A stretch of 64,000 bases of DNA, taken from the NCBI RefSeq assembly GCF_014646515.1, contig NZ_BMNK01000013.1:186001-250000 (forward strand), given 5' to 3'. A program made the position numbers and the translations under genes. Shown here piece after piece: positions 1 through 8,649 of this stretch (positions within the stretch are counted from its first letter, which is position 1; each line of letters begins with the position of its first letter). The notes beneath the pieces were generated by a model. The model saw nothing but the letters and a program-made list of their open reading frames with translations, was not told the DNA's origin and made no database searches. This stretch comes from Nonomuraea glycinis. Its GTDB lineage: Bacteria; Actinomycetota; Actinomycetes; Streptosporangiales; Streptosporangiaceae.

Positions 1-1560
1 TTCCTCAACTGGATGTCGTTCAACGAGGTGGACTACAGCCGTAAGTACTGGGGGGTCTGCCACTGCCTGGCGTGCACCCGCCGGTTCGGGGAGGAGCTGC
101 CCGAGGGGCCGGACTCGCCCGGATACCTCAGGTGGCGCACGTTCGCGCAGGACACGATCGAGGACCTCAACTCCCGGATCCGCGCCGAGATCGCCCGGCG
201 GAGACCGCAGGCCGCGCTGATCCTGGGCGAGCACGCCGACATCGTCTTCCACGAGGCGAACAACGCCGTCGGCCGGCCGCTCTGGCACCACCGCACCAGC
301 GAGCACGTCAGCGCGGCGAAATCGTACCGGCCGGACGTTCCGGTGCTGGTCAACTCGGTGGGGTTCGTGGACATGCCGTACCGGATGGCGGGGGAGGAAC
401 CGCACCACTTCGCGCAGTATCTGCTGCAGGCCATCTCGCGAGGCGCGATCCCGTCCACCTACATCATGGGGACGCCGGACGACAGCCCGTATGAGTGCCT
501 GGAGATCGCGGCGGAGATCACCCGCTTCCACCGCGACCACGCCGACGTCTACCGGGACCTCGTCTCCGAGGCGCGCACGCTGCTGGTCCGGCCCGACCCG
601 CTGAAGGACGGACGCCCCGCGACCAGCGAGTTCCAGGGGCTGTACCTGGCGTTGCTGGAGCGACACATCCCCTTCGACGTCCTGCCCGAGGACAAGCTGC
701 CGGTGACCGATCTGTCCCGCTACCGGCTGATCGTGCTGCCGGACCTCGGCCCGCTCCGGTCGGCCCGCGTGCTGGACGCCTACGTGGCGGCGGGCGGGTC
801 GGTGCTGGCGACCGGTTCGAGTGGCTTCGACGTGGACGAGGTGCAGCTCGATTGCCTGCCCGCGGTGCGCCGCCTGGCGAGCATGGAGAGCGAGGAGTCC
901 GTGCGCTCGCTGCATCTGCGCGGTGACCGGGGCATGGTGCCGGTCATCGGGGCCTTCCACGTGGTCGAGTCCGGCGAGAAGGCGGAGGCGGGCCTGTTCG
1001 CGCTGTCCAGGGCTAGGTACGGCCCGCCGGAGAAGTGCCACGGCCACCGTGAGAGCGGCCATCCGGGCTGGCTGAGCGCCCCCTACGGCCAAGGTAAGGG
1101 CATGTTGATGCCGTGGACGGTCGGCCGCGGCTACCGGGAGACCGGACTGAGCGCGCACCGCGACCTGTTCGCCGACCGTGCCGGCCCGGACCTCGCGGTG
1201 GAGACCGGACTGCCGGAACAGGTGGAGATCGTCCCCGCGCGATCGGGGGCGGCGCGCGTGATCCACCTGCTCAACCGCTCGGGCGACGCCGACCAGCGCT
1301 TCCGCCGCCCGGTGCCGATCGGCGAGTCCTGGCTCGACCTGCCGTGGCCCGGGGAGTGGCAGGTGCGGGCCCTGGTCGCGGGCCACGCGCTGGAGGTCGA
1401 AGGCAACCGGGTGCGGCTGCCCGAGCTCGGCCTCTACGAGGTGCTGGTAGCAAATTGTCAAACAAGTACACATGAGCTATTGACGGTCTCGTCAGACAAA
1501 TGGACACTAGGTCATCACCAGGGCAGCCGGTCCCCTGTGAGAACGATGGGAGAATCATGA
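1..1560 (+). CDS. Glycoside hydrolase-like protein with beta-galactosidase trimerisation-type domain (5' partial)
   Basis: The reading frame is open from base 1, so the N-terminus lies outside the window. The first ~200 visible residues resemble the end of a TIM-barrel glycosidase. Residues around 205-280 (RLIVLPDLGPL ... GGSVLATG) look like the glutamine-amidotransferase-like trimerisation domain of GH42-type enzymes. A C-terminal beta domain (LPELGLYEVLVA) follows. Family members usually end at about that motif, but here no stop occurs until 1558-1560, so about 35 extra residues are read through the promoter and operators of the next gene. It lies directly upstream of an ABC sugar importer, suggesting it releases or trims the imported glycoside. 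Exact substrate unknown. Confidence 0.7.
   Translation, partial: FLNWMSFNEVDYSRKYWGVCHCLACTRRFGEELPEGPDSPGYLRWRTFAQDTIEDLNSRIRAEIARRRPQAALILGEHADIVFHEANNAVGRPLWHHRTSEHVSAAKSYRPDVPVLVNSVGFVDMPYRMAGEEPHHFAQYLLQAISRGAIPSTYIMGTPDDSPYECLEIAAEITRFHRDHADVYRDLVSEARTLLVRPDPLKDGRPATSEFQGLYLALLERHIPFDVLPEDKLPVTDLSRYRLIVLPDLGPLRSARVLDAYVAAGGSVLATGSSGFDVDEVQLDCLPAVRRLASMESEESVRSLHLRGDRGMVPVIGAFHVVESGEKAEAGLFALSRARYGPPEKCHGHRESGHPGWLSAPYGQGKGMLMPWTVGRGYRETGLSAHRDLFADRAGPDLAVETGLPEQVEIVPARSGAARVIHLLNRSGDADQRFRRPVPIGESWLDLPWPGEWQVRALVAGHALEVEGNRVRLPELGLYEVLVANCQTSTHELLTVSSDKWTLGHHQGSRSPVRTMGES
1455..1465 (+). promoter_or_regulatory. GntR/FadR-type operator, copy 1
   Basis: TTGTCAAACAA is an 11-bp palindrome that matches the FadR-subfamily GntR consensus tnGTnnnACna. 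It sits inside the end of the upstream reading frame, 34 bp (centre to centre) before copy 2, upstream of the substrate-binding-protein gene. The FCD-type GntR gene in this locus is the likely ligand-responsive repressor. Confidence 0.6.
1480..1508 (+). promoter_or_regulatory. Promoter with embedded GntR operator, copy 2
   Basis: A TTGACG -35-like hexamer (1480-1485) and a weak GACACT -10-like hexamer (1503-1508) are 17 bp apart. TCGTCAGACAA (1489-1499) lies in the spacer. This 11-mer is the exact reverse complement of the site in front of the gntR gene at 5570-5580. Binding there would block RNA polymerase, so repression is expected. Confidence 0.5.
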
Positions 1561-2843
1561 TGAGCGGACTCGATCGGCGGGGATTCCTGAAACTGGCGGG
1601 GGCCGGGGCTGTGGGGGCTTTCCTCACGGCGTGCGGCGGCGACTCCGGCAGCGGCGGTGCGTCACTGCGGTACGCCTGGTGGGGCAACAACGTCAGGCAG
1701 CAGAACTACACGAAGGCCCTCAAGGAGTTCGCCGCCAAGAACCCGGGCGTCCAGATCGAGCCGGAGTTCGCCGACTACGCCGCCTTCCAGGAGCGCATGA
1801 CCACGCAGATCTCCGCCCGTGACGTGGCCGACATCTTCTGGATCGCCTCGCCGCAGGTGCTCACCTACCACAAGAACAAGCTCTACCGGCGCCTCGACGA
1901 CATCCCGACCCTGAACCTGGCCGACTACTCCAAGGAGGACCTGGAGTCGTACAAGCTCGGTGGACAGCTCAACACCATGCCGTTCGGCATCTTCGTCCCC
2001 GCCCTGCGCTACAACGAGACGTTCGCCAAGGAAGACGAGGTGGAGCTCCCGCCCGCCGACGCCGACTGGGACGCCTGGGCGGCCTTCCTCATCGAGTACG
2101 CCAAGGACAACCCGAACAAGCGCAAGGGCATGCCGTACGAGCCCGACGCCGACCTGCCGTTCGAGTCGTGGCTGCGACAGCGTGGCGAGCAGCTCTGGAC
2201 CCAGGACGGTCAGCCCGGCTTCACCGCGGACAGCGTGCGCGCCTGGTTCGACTGGTGGGACAAGCTGCTCAAGGCGGGCGCCGTGCTGTCGCTCAGCGAG
2301 CAGGAGGGCATCGGCCCCGACTGGGCCCTGGTCGGCAAGAAGGTACTGGCCAACATGGGCAACTCCAACCACATCATCGATGAGGCGAGGATGTTCCCCG
2401 ACTACCGGTACAAGCTGCGCGCGATGCCCGTGGCCAAGGACGCCCAGGCCGGATACCAGTTCCTCTACTTCCCGCGGATGGCGATATATCAGGGTATCGA
2501 CGACGACAAGGTCGAGGCCGCCGGCAAGATCGTCAACTACAACACCAACGACTACGCGATGCTCAAGACCGTCGGCATGACCATGGGCGCGCCGGTCAAC
2601 CCCAAGGTCTTCAAGCAGTCGCTCGAATCCGCGAGCGGCGACGAGAAGGAGATGCTCACCCTCGTGCAGGCCGGCCGCGAGGCCGAGCGCCGTCCCCGCT
2701 TCGAGGCGCCCCCCGGCACGAACACCTGGCGGACGGCCATGTCCAGGGCCGCGGAGGAGATAGCGCTCGGCCGGCTCAGCACGGCCGACGGAGCGAAACG
2801 GCTCCTGGACGAGATCCAGGCCGGCATCTCACGGTCCCGTTAG
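1557..2843 (+). CDS. Extracellular sugar-binding lipoprotein of ABC importer
   Basis: Family-1-type extracellular solute-binding protein, 428 residues from the ATG at 1557, which follows a GGGAG ribosome site; the adjacent ATG at 1560 is equally possible. The N-terminus combines a twin-arginine motif (RRGFLK) with a lipobox ending LTAC, so it is probably a Tat-exported lipoprotein anchored outside the membrane. The mature part (YAWWGNNVRQQNY ... PGVQIEPEF) is typical of carbohydrate-binding proteins. It is the first gene after the operator pair and is followed 9 bases later by two permease genes. Ligand not identifiable from sequence; neighbours suggest a uronate or other sugar-acid-containing glycoside. 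Confidence 0.88.
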   Translation: MMSGLDRRGFLKLAGAGAVGAFLTACGGDSGSGGASLRYAWWGNNVRQQNYTKALKEFAAKNPGVQIEPEFADYAAFQERMTTQISARDVADIFWIASPQVLTYHKNKLYRRLDDIPTLNLADYSKEDLESYKLGGQLNTMPFGIFVPALRYNETFAKEDEVELPPADADWDAWAAFLIEYAKDNPNKRKGMPYEPDADLPFESWLRQRGEQLWTQDGQPGFTADSVRAWFDWWDKLLKAGAVLSLSEQEGIGPDWALVGKKVLANMGNSNHIIDEARMFPDYRYKLRAMPVAKDAQAGYQFLYFPRMAIYQGIDDDKVEAAGKIVNYNTNDYAMLKTVGMTMGAPVNPKVFKQSLESASGDEKEMLTLVQAGREAERRPRFEAPPGTNTWRTAMSRAAEEIALGRLSTADGAKRLLDEIQAGISRSR

Positions 2844-2852
2844 GAGCGCGTC

Positions 2853-3743
2853 GTGGCAAAACGCAGCCTCCTCAACCAGGGCCGCGCCGCGCACGTGTTC
2901 CTCATCCCCTGGTGGCTCGGCCTGGCGCTGGTCACGGCGGTGCCGCTGCTCGCCTCCCTCTACCTGGCCTTCACCGACTACAACATCCTCAGCACCCCGG
3001 AGTTCAACGGCCTGGAGAACTTCGAGCGGATGTTCCAGGACGAGTACTTCTGGGCCGCCGTCCGGGTCACGGCGGTCTACGTCCTGGTCTCCATCCCGCT
3101 GCAACTGGGCTTCGCGCTGCTGCTCGCCCTGATCCTCGACCGCGGCCTGCGCGGCCTGGCCTTCTACCGCAGCGCCTTCTACCTGCCCTCGCTGCTCGGC
3201 ACGAGCGTGGCAGTGGCGATCCTGTGGCGGCAGATCTTCGGCGACGACGGCCTCGTCGACCGAGGGCTGTCCCTGTTCGGGCTGGAGCTCGGGAGCTGGC
3301 TGCAGAACCCCAGCCTGTCGCTGTCCACGCTGATCGTCCTGAACGTGTGGACGTTCGGCTCGCCGATGGTCATCTTCCTGGCTGGCCTCCGCCAGGTCCC
3401 TGAGGAACTGTACGAGGCCGCCAAGGTGGACGGCGCCGGGGTGGTGCGGCAGTTCACCCGCGTCACGATCCCGCTGATCACCCCGATCATCTTCTTCAAC
3501 CTGATCCTGCAGACGATCGGCGCGTTCCAGACCTTCACCCAGGCCCACGTCATCAGCGGCGGCACCGGCGGCCCCGCCAACTCGACGCTGTTCTACACGC
3601 TCTACATCTACCAGCAGGGCTTCCTGAACTTCGACATGGGCTACGCCTCGGCACTGGCCTGGGTGCTGATGGGCGCGATCGCCCTGATAACGGCCGTGCA
3701 CTTCGTCCTGTCGAAATACTGGGTCTTCTACGGAGACGACTGA
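2853..3743 (+). CDS. ABC sugar permease, MalF/UgpA type
   Basis: GTG start at 2853 preceded by GGAGCG. The protein has 296 residues with six predicted membrane segments. The cytoplasmic EAA loop that contacts the ATPase is visible (EAAKVDGAGVVRQFTRVTIP, about residues 190-209). It overlaps the next permease gene by one base (stop TGA/start ATG), showing translational coupling. No ATPase gene is present in the operon. In actinomycetes such importers commonly share the MsiK ATPase, and that is the likely arrangement here. Confidence 0.9.
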   Translation: MAKRSLLNQGRAAHVFLIPWWLGLALVTAVPLLASLYLAFTDYNILSTPEFNGLENFERMFQDEYFWAAVRVTAVYVLVSIPLQLGFALLLALILDRGLRGLAFYRSAFYLPSLLGTSVAVAILWRQIFGDDGLVDRGLSLFGLELGSWLQNPSLSLSTLIVLNVWTFGSPMVIFLAGLRQVPEELYEAAKVDGAGVVRQFTRVTIPLITPIIFFNLILQTIGAFQTFTQAHVISGGTGGPANSTLFYTLYIYQQGFLNFDMGYASALAWVLMGAIALITAVHFVLSKYWVFYGDD

Positions 3744-4630
3744 TGACGACCGCGACCACCTCGCTCGAGTCCGCGCGTACCCCGGCCAAGGCCGCCGCAC
3801 GCCGGCGCGGCCGCCGTGACGTGCTCAAGCACCTCGGCCTCGGCGCCTTCGTGCTGCTGATGCTCTATCCGCTGGTCTGGATGATCGCCAGCTCGCTCAA
3901 GCCCGACCACCTGATCCTGACCGAGCCCGGCATCATCCCCAGCGAGATCACCTTCGACAACTTCGTAGAGGGGTGGAACGCGCTCAACCGCCCCTTCACC
4001 GTCTTCTTCCTCAACTCGCTGGTCGTCACCGTCGGCTCGATCATCGGCAACCTCTTCTCCTGCTCGCTGACCGCGTTCGCGCTGGCCAGGCTGGAATTCA
4101 GGATGCGGAAGCTCTATCTCGCCATCACGCTGGTCTCTGTGATGCTGCCGATGCACGTGCTGGTGATCCCGCAGTACATCTTCTTCTCCCAGTTCGACCT
4201 GGTGAACACGTACTTCCCGCTGCTCGTCCCGAAGTTCCTGGCCACCGACGCGTTCTTCATCTACCTGATGGTGCAGTTCATCAGGACCATCCCGCGCGAT
4301 CTCGACCGCGCGGCCTGGATCGACGGCGCGGGTCCCTTCCGCACCTTCTGGTACGTGGTCCTGCCGCTCATGCGGCCCGCGCTCGTGACCACCACGATCT
4401 TCACCTTCATCTGGACCTGGAACGACTTCTTCGTGCCGCTGATCTATCTCACGTCTCCGAAGATGTTCACGGTGCCGGTGGCGCTCAACTCCATGGTGGA
4501 CTCGGAGTCGCAGAGCGGCGTGGGCATGCTGTTCGCGATGTCGCTCGTGTCGCTGCTGCCCGTGCTCATCTTCTTCGCCGTGGCCCAGAAACAGCTCATT
4601 CGCGGCATCGCCACCACGGGACTCAAATGA
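3743..4630 (+). CDS. ABC sugar permease, MalG/UgpE type
   Basis: 295 residues, six membrane segments, and an EAA-type loop (RAAWIDGAGPFRTFWYVVLP) near residue 195. The start overlaps the upstream permease stop. Its own stop overlaps the ATG of the dehydrogenase gene (ATGA at 4627-4630), so transporter and catabolic genes are one operon. It forms the heterodimeric membrane channel with the preceding MalF-type protein. Confidence 0.9.
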   Translation: MTTATTSLESARTPAKAAARRRGRRDVLKHLGLGAFVLLMLYPLVWMIASSLKPDHLILTEPGIIPSEITFDNFVEGWNALNRPFTVFFLNSLVVTVGSIIGNLFSCSLTAFALARLEFRMRKLYLAITLVSVMLPMHVLVIPQYIFFSQFDLVNTYFPLLVPKFLATDAFFIYLMVQFIRTIPRDLDRAAWIDGAGPFRTFWYVVLPLMRPALVTTTIFTFIWTWNDFFVPLIYLTSPKMFTVPVALNSMVDSESQSGVGMLFAMSLVSLLPVLIFFAVAQKQLIRGIATTGLK

Positions 4631-5556
4631 GAATCATCGTCACCGGCGGCCACGACGACCTGGCCCGCGACCGCATCCGACGGGCAGCCACCGGTGCGCA
4701 CGTCGAGTTCACGGCCGACCTGCCCCCCGTGATCGAGCTCGCGGACGCGGTCGTCGGCCACGTGCCGGACCCGCTGCTGGCCGGGGCCCGCAGGCTGCGC
4801 TGGGTGCACAGCCCGGCGGCGGGCGTGGACGCGGTCCTGTCGGACGGGCTGCTCGCGAGCGACGTGACGCTCACCTCCTCCGCCGGCAACGGCGCGATCC
4901 CGCTGGCCGAGCACGCGATGATGCTGCTGCTCATGCTGAGCCGGGACGCGCCGCGCTGGCTGCGCGCCCAGGCCGAGCGCCGCTGGGACCGCCACGTCCA
5001 CGGCGAGCTGGCGGGCCGGACGGTCGGCCTGTACGGGCTGGGCAACGCCGGCCTCGACCTGGCGGCCAAGGCCAAGGCGTTCCACATGCGGGTGCTCGGC
5101 ATGCGCCGCAGGTCCGGGACGTCCGCGCCCGGCGTGGACGAACTGCTCGGCCAGGACGAGTTCCCGCGCTTCCTCGCCGAGTCGGACTTCGTGGTGGTCA
5201 CCGCGCCGCTCACGGCGGCCACCGCGGGGCGGTTCGGCCGGGAGGCGTTCGCGGCGATGAAACGTACGGCGTGCTTCGTCTGCGTCTCGCGCGGCGGGAT
5301 CGCCGACGACGAGGCTCTGCTCGACGCGTTGCGGCGGGGCGAGATCGCAGGGGCGGGGCTGGACGCGCACGGCGTGGAGCCGCTTCCCCAGGACAGCCCG
5401 TTCTGGTCGTTGCCGAACATCATCGTCACCCCGCACAACGGCGCCACCACGCAGGAGACCACCCGTAGGGGGTTCGACATCCTGCTCGACAATGTGGCCA
5501 GATTCACCCGCGGAGAGCCGCTGCGGAATGTCGTGGACAAGACCGCCGGATATTAA
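4627..5556 (+). CDS. D-2-hydroxyacid dehydrogenase
   Basis: 309 residues from the ATG overlapping the permease stop; an upstream open stretch in the same frame is permease antiframe and was discarded. The NAD(P)-binding motif GLYGLGNAG is at about 134-142. The family catalytic residues are all present: Arg222 (VSRGG), Glu251 (AHGVEP) and His270 (VTPHNGA). The family interconverts 2-hydroxyacids and 2-oxoacids, for example glyoxylate/hydroxypyruvate reduction. With the hydroxypyruvate-isomerase-like and tartronate-semialdehyde-reductase-like genes downstream, a three-carbon hydroxyacid is a plausible substrate, but this is inference. Confidence 0.87.
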   Translation: MRIIVTGGHDDLARDRIRRAATGAHVEFTADLPPVIELADAVVGHVPDPLLAGARRLRWVHSPAAGVDAVLSDGLLASDVTLTSSAGNGAIPLAEHAMMLLLMLSRDAPRWLRAQAERRWDRHVHGELAGRTVGLYGLGNAGLDLAAKAKAFHMRVLGMRRRSGTSAPGVDELLGQDEFPRFLAESDFVVVTAPLTAATAGRFGREAFAAMKRTACFVCVSRGGIADDEALLDALRRGEIAGAGLDAHGVEPLPQDSPFWSLPNIIVTPHNGATTQETTRRGFDILLDNVARFTRGEPLRNVVDKTAGY

Positions 5557-5564
5557 TGAGGCGG

Positions 5565-5580
5565 TATACTTGTCTGACGA
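5565..5580 (+). promoter_or_regulatory. gntR promoter -10 box and overlapping operator, copy 3
   Basis: TATACT (5565-5570) is a good -10 hexamer, although no clear -35 is seen. It abuts the palindrome TTGTCTGACGA (5570-5580), the reverse complement of the operator at 1489-1499. Position between the dehydrogenase stop and the gntR start suggests negative autoregulation and an internal promoter for gntR and the two enzyme genes behind it. Confidence 0.55.
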
Positions 5581-5604
5581 TTTCGGCGATCTTGAAGGGA
5601 TTCA

Positions 5605-6291
5605 GTGGACAGCCAGAACAGCTTTCCCCTCGGACCGTCGTCTCTGACGGAAGCGCTCTACGAGTCGGTACGCAAACGCATCGTCAACGGCGAAATCGCC
5701 CCCGGGGAGAAGCTCACCGAGGTCCGCATCGCCAGCGAATACAGCGTCGCGCGCCCCACCGCGAAGGCGTGCCTGGAGCGGCTCACCGCGCTCGGGCTGC
5801 TGCGCCGTACCACGCACAAGACCGCCGTGGTCCCGAAACTGGACGAGGACGAGATCCGCGACCTCTACTTCAGCCGCGAGACCGTCGAACGCGCGGCGGT
5901 CGCGGCGCTCGCCCGCACGGCCACCGTGCCACCCGCGGCCGTGCGCGCGCAGGCGTCGATGAAGGCCGCGGCCGGTGACATGGCCTTCGCCAACCAGGTG
6001 GAGGCCGACATCGCCTTCCATTCCGCGCTGGTCGCCGCCGTCGGGAGCCGCCGGCTGTCGAGGATGCACGAGGTGATCCTCGGGGAGGTGCACCTCACCA
6101 TGGGCCAGTTCCAGGCCCACCGCACCACCCACCCGACGAACGTGGTGCACGAACACGACGACATACTCAAGGCGATCAGCGACGGGGATCCCGAGCGGGC
6201 GCAGCAGTGCCTCGCCCACCATCTGGACCAAGCCCAGGAACGCCTGGTCGGCCAGCTCCGCCGCGAACAGTCGGAAGGGACCCCCGCTTGA
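5605..6291 (+). CDS. GntR-family regulator, FadR/FCD subfamily
   Basis: GTG start 6 bases after a GAAGGGA ribosome site; 228 residues. The N-terminal winged helix (about 12-75: ALYESVRKRIVNGEIAPGEK) is followed by an all-helical FCD effector domain (about 85-215) of the kind that binds small carboxylates through metal-coordinating His/Asp residues. Gene position between the dehydrogenase and isomerase genes, and three matching palindromes in the locus, indicate a local regulator of the uptake and catabolic genes. Its C-terminal stop overlaps the next gene (TTGA). Confidence 0.9.
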   Translation: MDSQNSFPLGPSSLTEALYESVRKRIVNGEIAPGEKLTEVRIASEYSVARPTAKACLERLTALGLLRRTTHKTAVVPKLDEDEIRDLYFSRETVERAAVAALARTATVPPAAVRAQASMKAAAGDMAFANQVEADIAFHSALVAAVGSRRLSRMHEVILGEVHLTMGQFQAHRTTHPTNVVHEHDDILKAISDGDPERAQQCLAHHLDQAQERLVGQLRREQSEGTPA

Positions 6292-7082
6292 CCAGGTGGA
6301 CCGTCAACTGCTCGATCCTCTACACGGACCTGCCCCTGCTGTCTCGTCCTGCCGCGGCGGCGGCCGACGGGTTCACGTCGGTCGAATTCTGGTGGCCGTG
6401 GCCGGTCGCGGAGCCCACCGACCGCGAGGTGGACGCGTTCGTACGCGCCGTCGACGACTCCGGGGTACAGCTGACCGGGCTCAACTTCTTCGCCGGCGAC
6501 ATGCCGGCCGGCGACCGCGGCCTGGTGTCGTGGCCCGGACGCTCACGCGAACTGCTCGACAACATCCCCGTGGCGGCCTCCATAGGGGAACGGCTCGGCT
6601 GCGAGATGTTCAACGCCCTCTACGGCAACCGCGTGGAAGGGGCCGACCCCAGGGAGCAGGACGACCTGGCCGCCGAGATGCTGGCGGCCTGCGCGCGCGG
6701 TGTGCGCGGCACCGTGCTGCTGGAGCCGGTCAGCGGCGCGCCGCGCTACCCGCTGCTGACGGCCGCGGACGCGGTGGCGGTGCTCGACCGGCTGGGTGAC
6801 GTGCCCGCTCTCGGGCTGCTGGCCGACTTCTACCACCTGGCCACCAACGGTGACGACGTACCGGCCGTCATCGAGCGGTACGCGCCGCGCATCGCCCACG
6901 TACAGATCGCCGACGCCCCTGGCCGGGGTGCGCCCGGCGACGGCACGCTGCCGATCCAGCAGTGGATCGACGACGTGTACGCCACCGGATACGACGGATA
7001 CATCGGCCTCGAATACCGCGTCGAAGGCCCGGGCGCCTTCGACTGGCTACCACGCGAACGACGCGCGGAAGGATCAACGTGA
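6288..7082 (+). CDS. hyi: Hydroxypyruvate isomerase-like TIM-barrel protein
   Basis: 264 residues from TTG 6288, which overlaps the gntR stop and has GGAAGGG about 8 bases upstream. Xylose-isomerase-like TIM barrel. Glu and His positions expected for metal binding appear in LLEPV, LADFYHL, AHVQIAD and YIGLEYR. The family isomerises hydroxypyruvate and tartronate semialdehyde. The following gene encodes a tartronate-semialdehyde-reductase-like enzyme, the classical gcl/hyi/glxR pairing, although no glyoxylate carboligase is seen here. Its stop overlaps the next GTG start. Confidence 0.82.
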   Translation: MTRWTVNCSILYTDLPLLSRPAAAAADGFTSVEFWWPWPVAEPTDREVDAFVRAVDDSGVQLTGLNFFAGDMPAGDRGLVSWPGRSRELLDNIPVAASIGERLGCEMFNALYGNRVEGADPREQDDLAAEMLAACARGVRGTVLLEPVSGAPRYPLLTAADAVAVLDRLGDVPALGLLADFYHLATNGDDVPAVIERYAPRIAHVQIADAPGRGAPGDGTLPIQQWIDDVYATGYDGYIGLEYRVEGPGAFDWLPRERRAEGST

Positions 7083-8011
7083 CCATAGCCTTCATCGGCC
7101 TCGGCATCATGGGCAGCCCCATGGCCGTCCACCTCGTCAAGGCCGGGCACAGCGTGACCGGCTACAACCGCTCGCCCGAGAAGACCAAGCCGCTGGCCGA
7201 GGCCGGCGGCCGAGTGGCCCCGTCCATCGCCGACGCCGTGACGGGCGCCGAGGTCGTCGCCCTCATGGTCCCCGACTCTCTCGACGTCCAGGACGTGCTG
7301 ACCGGCGACGACGGCGTCTTCGCACACGCCGCCGCCGGCACGCTGATCATCGACTTCTCCTCGATCCGCCCCGACATCACCCGCGAGCTGGCGGACGAGG
7401 CCGCCCGGCGCGGCCTGCGCTACCTCGACGCTCCCGTCTCGGGCGGCGAGGCCGGCGCCAGGAACGCCGCCCTGTCGATCATGGTGGGCGGCGAGAGCGC
7501 CGACTTCGACGCCGCCACGCCGATCTTCGACGTGGTCGGCAAGACGGTTGTCCACGTCGGGCCGAGCGGCTCCGGCCAGACGGTCAAGGCGGCCAACCAG
7601 CTCATCGTCGCCGCCAACATCGAGGCGCTGGCCGAGGCCGTGGTGTTCCTGCGGGCGTACGGGGTGAATCTGGAGGCGGCGCTCGAGGTGCTCGGCGGCG
7701 GCCTGGCCGGCTCGGCCGTGCTGACGCAGAAGCGCGCCAACATGCTCGCCCACTCCTTCGAGCCCGGCTTCCGCATCGCCCTGCACCACAAGGACATGGG
7801 CATCGTCACCTCCGCCGCCCGCGAGGCCGGCGTCGTGCTGCCGCTCGGTGCGCTCGTCGCCCAACTGGTGGCCTCGGCGAACGCGACCGGCGACGGCGCG
7901 CTCGACCACTCCGCGCTACTGCGCGGCGTCGAGCGGCTGTCCGGGACGTCGTCGACCAGGACGGACCTGCCGGCGAGGAACAGCGACGGATCGAGACCGG
8001 CGACTCGGTGA
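7079..8011 (+). CDS. glxR: 2-hydroxy-3-oxopropionate (tartronate semialdehyde) reductase-like
   Basis: 310 residues, GTG start overlapping the hyi stop. It has a Rossmann motif GLGIMG (7-12), the beta-hydroxyacid dehydrogenase substrate motif DAPVSGG (117-123) and the catalytic Lys170 (TVKAANQ). It belongs to the GarR/GlxR/3-hydroxyisobutyrate dehydrogenase family, which reduces tartronate semialdehyde to glycerate. The last ~20 residues (after LERLSGT) are low-complexity and may be an extension. Last gene of the operon; an opposite-strand gene follows. Confidence 0.85.
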   Translation: MTIAFIGLGIMGSPMAVHLVKAGHSVTGYNRSPEKTKPLAEAGGRVAPSIADAVTGAEVVALMVPDSLDVQDVLTGDDGVFAHAAAGTLIIDFSSIRPDITRELADEAARRGLRYLDAPVSGGEAGARNAALSIMVGGESADFDAATPIFDVVGKTVVHVGPSGSGQTVKAANQLIVAANIEALAEAVVFLRAYGVNLEAALEVLGGGLAGSAVLTQKRANMLAHSFEPGFRIALHHKDMGIVTSAAREAGVVLPLGALVAQLVASANATGDGALDHSALLRGVERLSGTSSTRTDLPARNSDGSRPATR

Positions 8012-8137
8012 CCGACCAGCGGGTGGTCTCGACCTCCCAGTGCGGGATCGAGAGCGGGTAGGGGTGCGCGGTGCGGACTGGCGAACGCCCTGACCTCATG
8101 GCGGAGGCGGGACTGGTCGACGTAGCCGGAAGCGGCC

Positions 8138-8581
8138 CTACTCCGTTCCCGTACGGTCGGCGAGGCGTTCGTAGCGCTGCCTGGCGGCCTGCGCGGTGCC
8201 CAGTCCAAGCCCGAAGGCGATCTCCTGCCAGGTCATGCCGCGGCCACGCGCCATCTGCAGGAGCCCGGCCTCCAGCGCGTCCAGCTCCCCGCGGACCAGC
8301 GGGACGAGACTCAACGCCGCGGTGATGTCGGCGTGATCCACCTCCGGCTCGCCGTCATCCAGCTTCGCGGCCCCGCTGAGCAGGAACGACACGAGCCTGA
8401 CGGCCTCATGCGGGCCGATGACCGATGGATGAGTCTGTCGGCTGCGCTGCTCGTCAGTGGCGGCATGCCGCTCGGCGATCCGGAACAGGGACGCGTGCAC
8501 GCGCTGCATCCGTGCTTGCTCCGGATGCGGCGGCGTGAAGGGGTCGGGGTGGTGATCAGCACTCGGGGACATGGAAGCCAA
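8138..8581 (-). CDS. Small HTH protein related to Hsp18-associated regulators
   Basis: 147 residues; a second in-frame ATG four codons in is also possible. The C-terminal 35 residues (GMTWQEIAFGLGLGTAQAAR) form a helix-turn-helix seen in actinobacterial proteins annotated as HSP18 transcriptional regulators, where W-Q-E-I/L and A-x-R-Y-x-R-L are conserved. The N-terminal half is acidic and helical. No hsp18 gene is adjacent, so the target is unknown. Monocistronic by position. Confidence 0.6.
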   Translation of the reverse strand: MASMSPSADHHPDPFTPPHPEQARMQRVHASLFRIAERHAATDEQRSRQTHPSVIGPHEAVRLVSFLLSGAAKLDDGEPEVDHADITAALSLVPLVRGELDALEAGLLQMARGRGMTWQEIAFGLGLGTAQAARQRYERLADRTGTE

Positions 8582-8649
8582 GATGCCGCAAGAAGCAGAT
8601 CGATGTCAACTAGACGTTTTAAACAAGATGTTCACATCCGGGCTGCATG

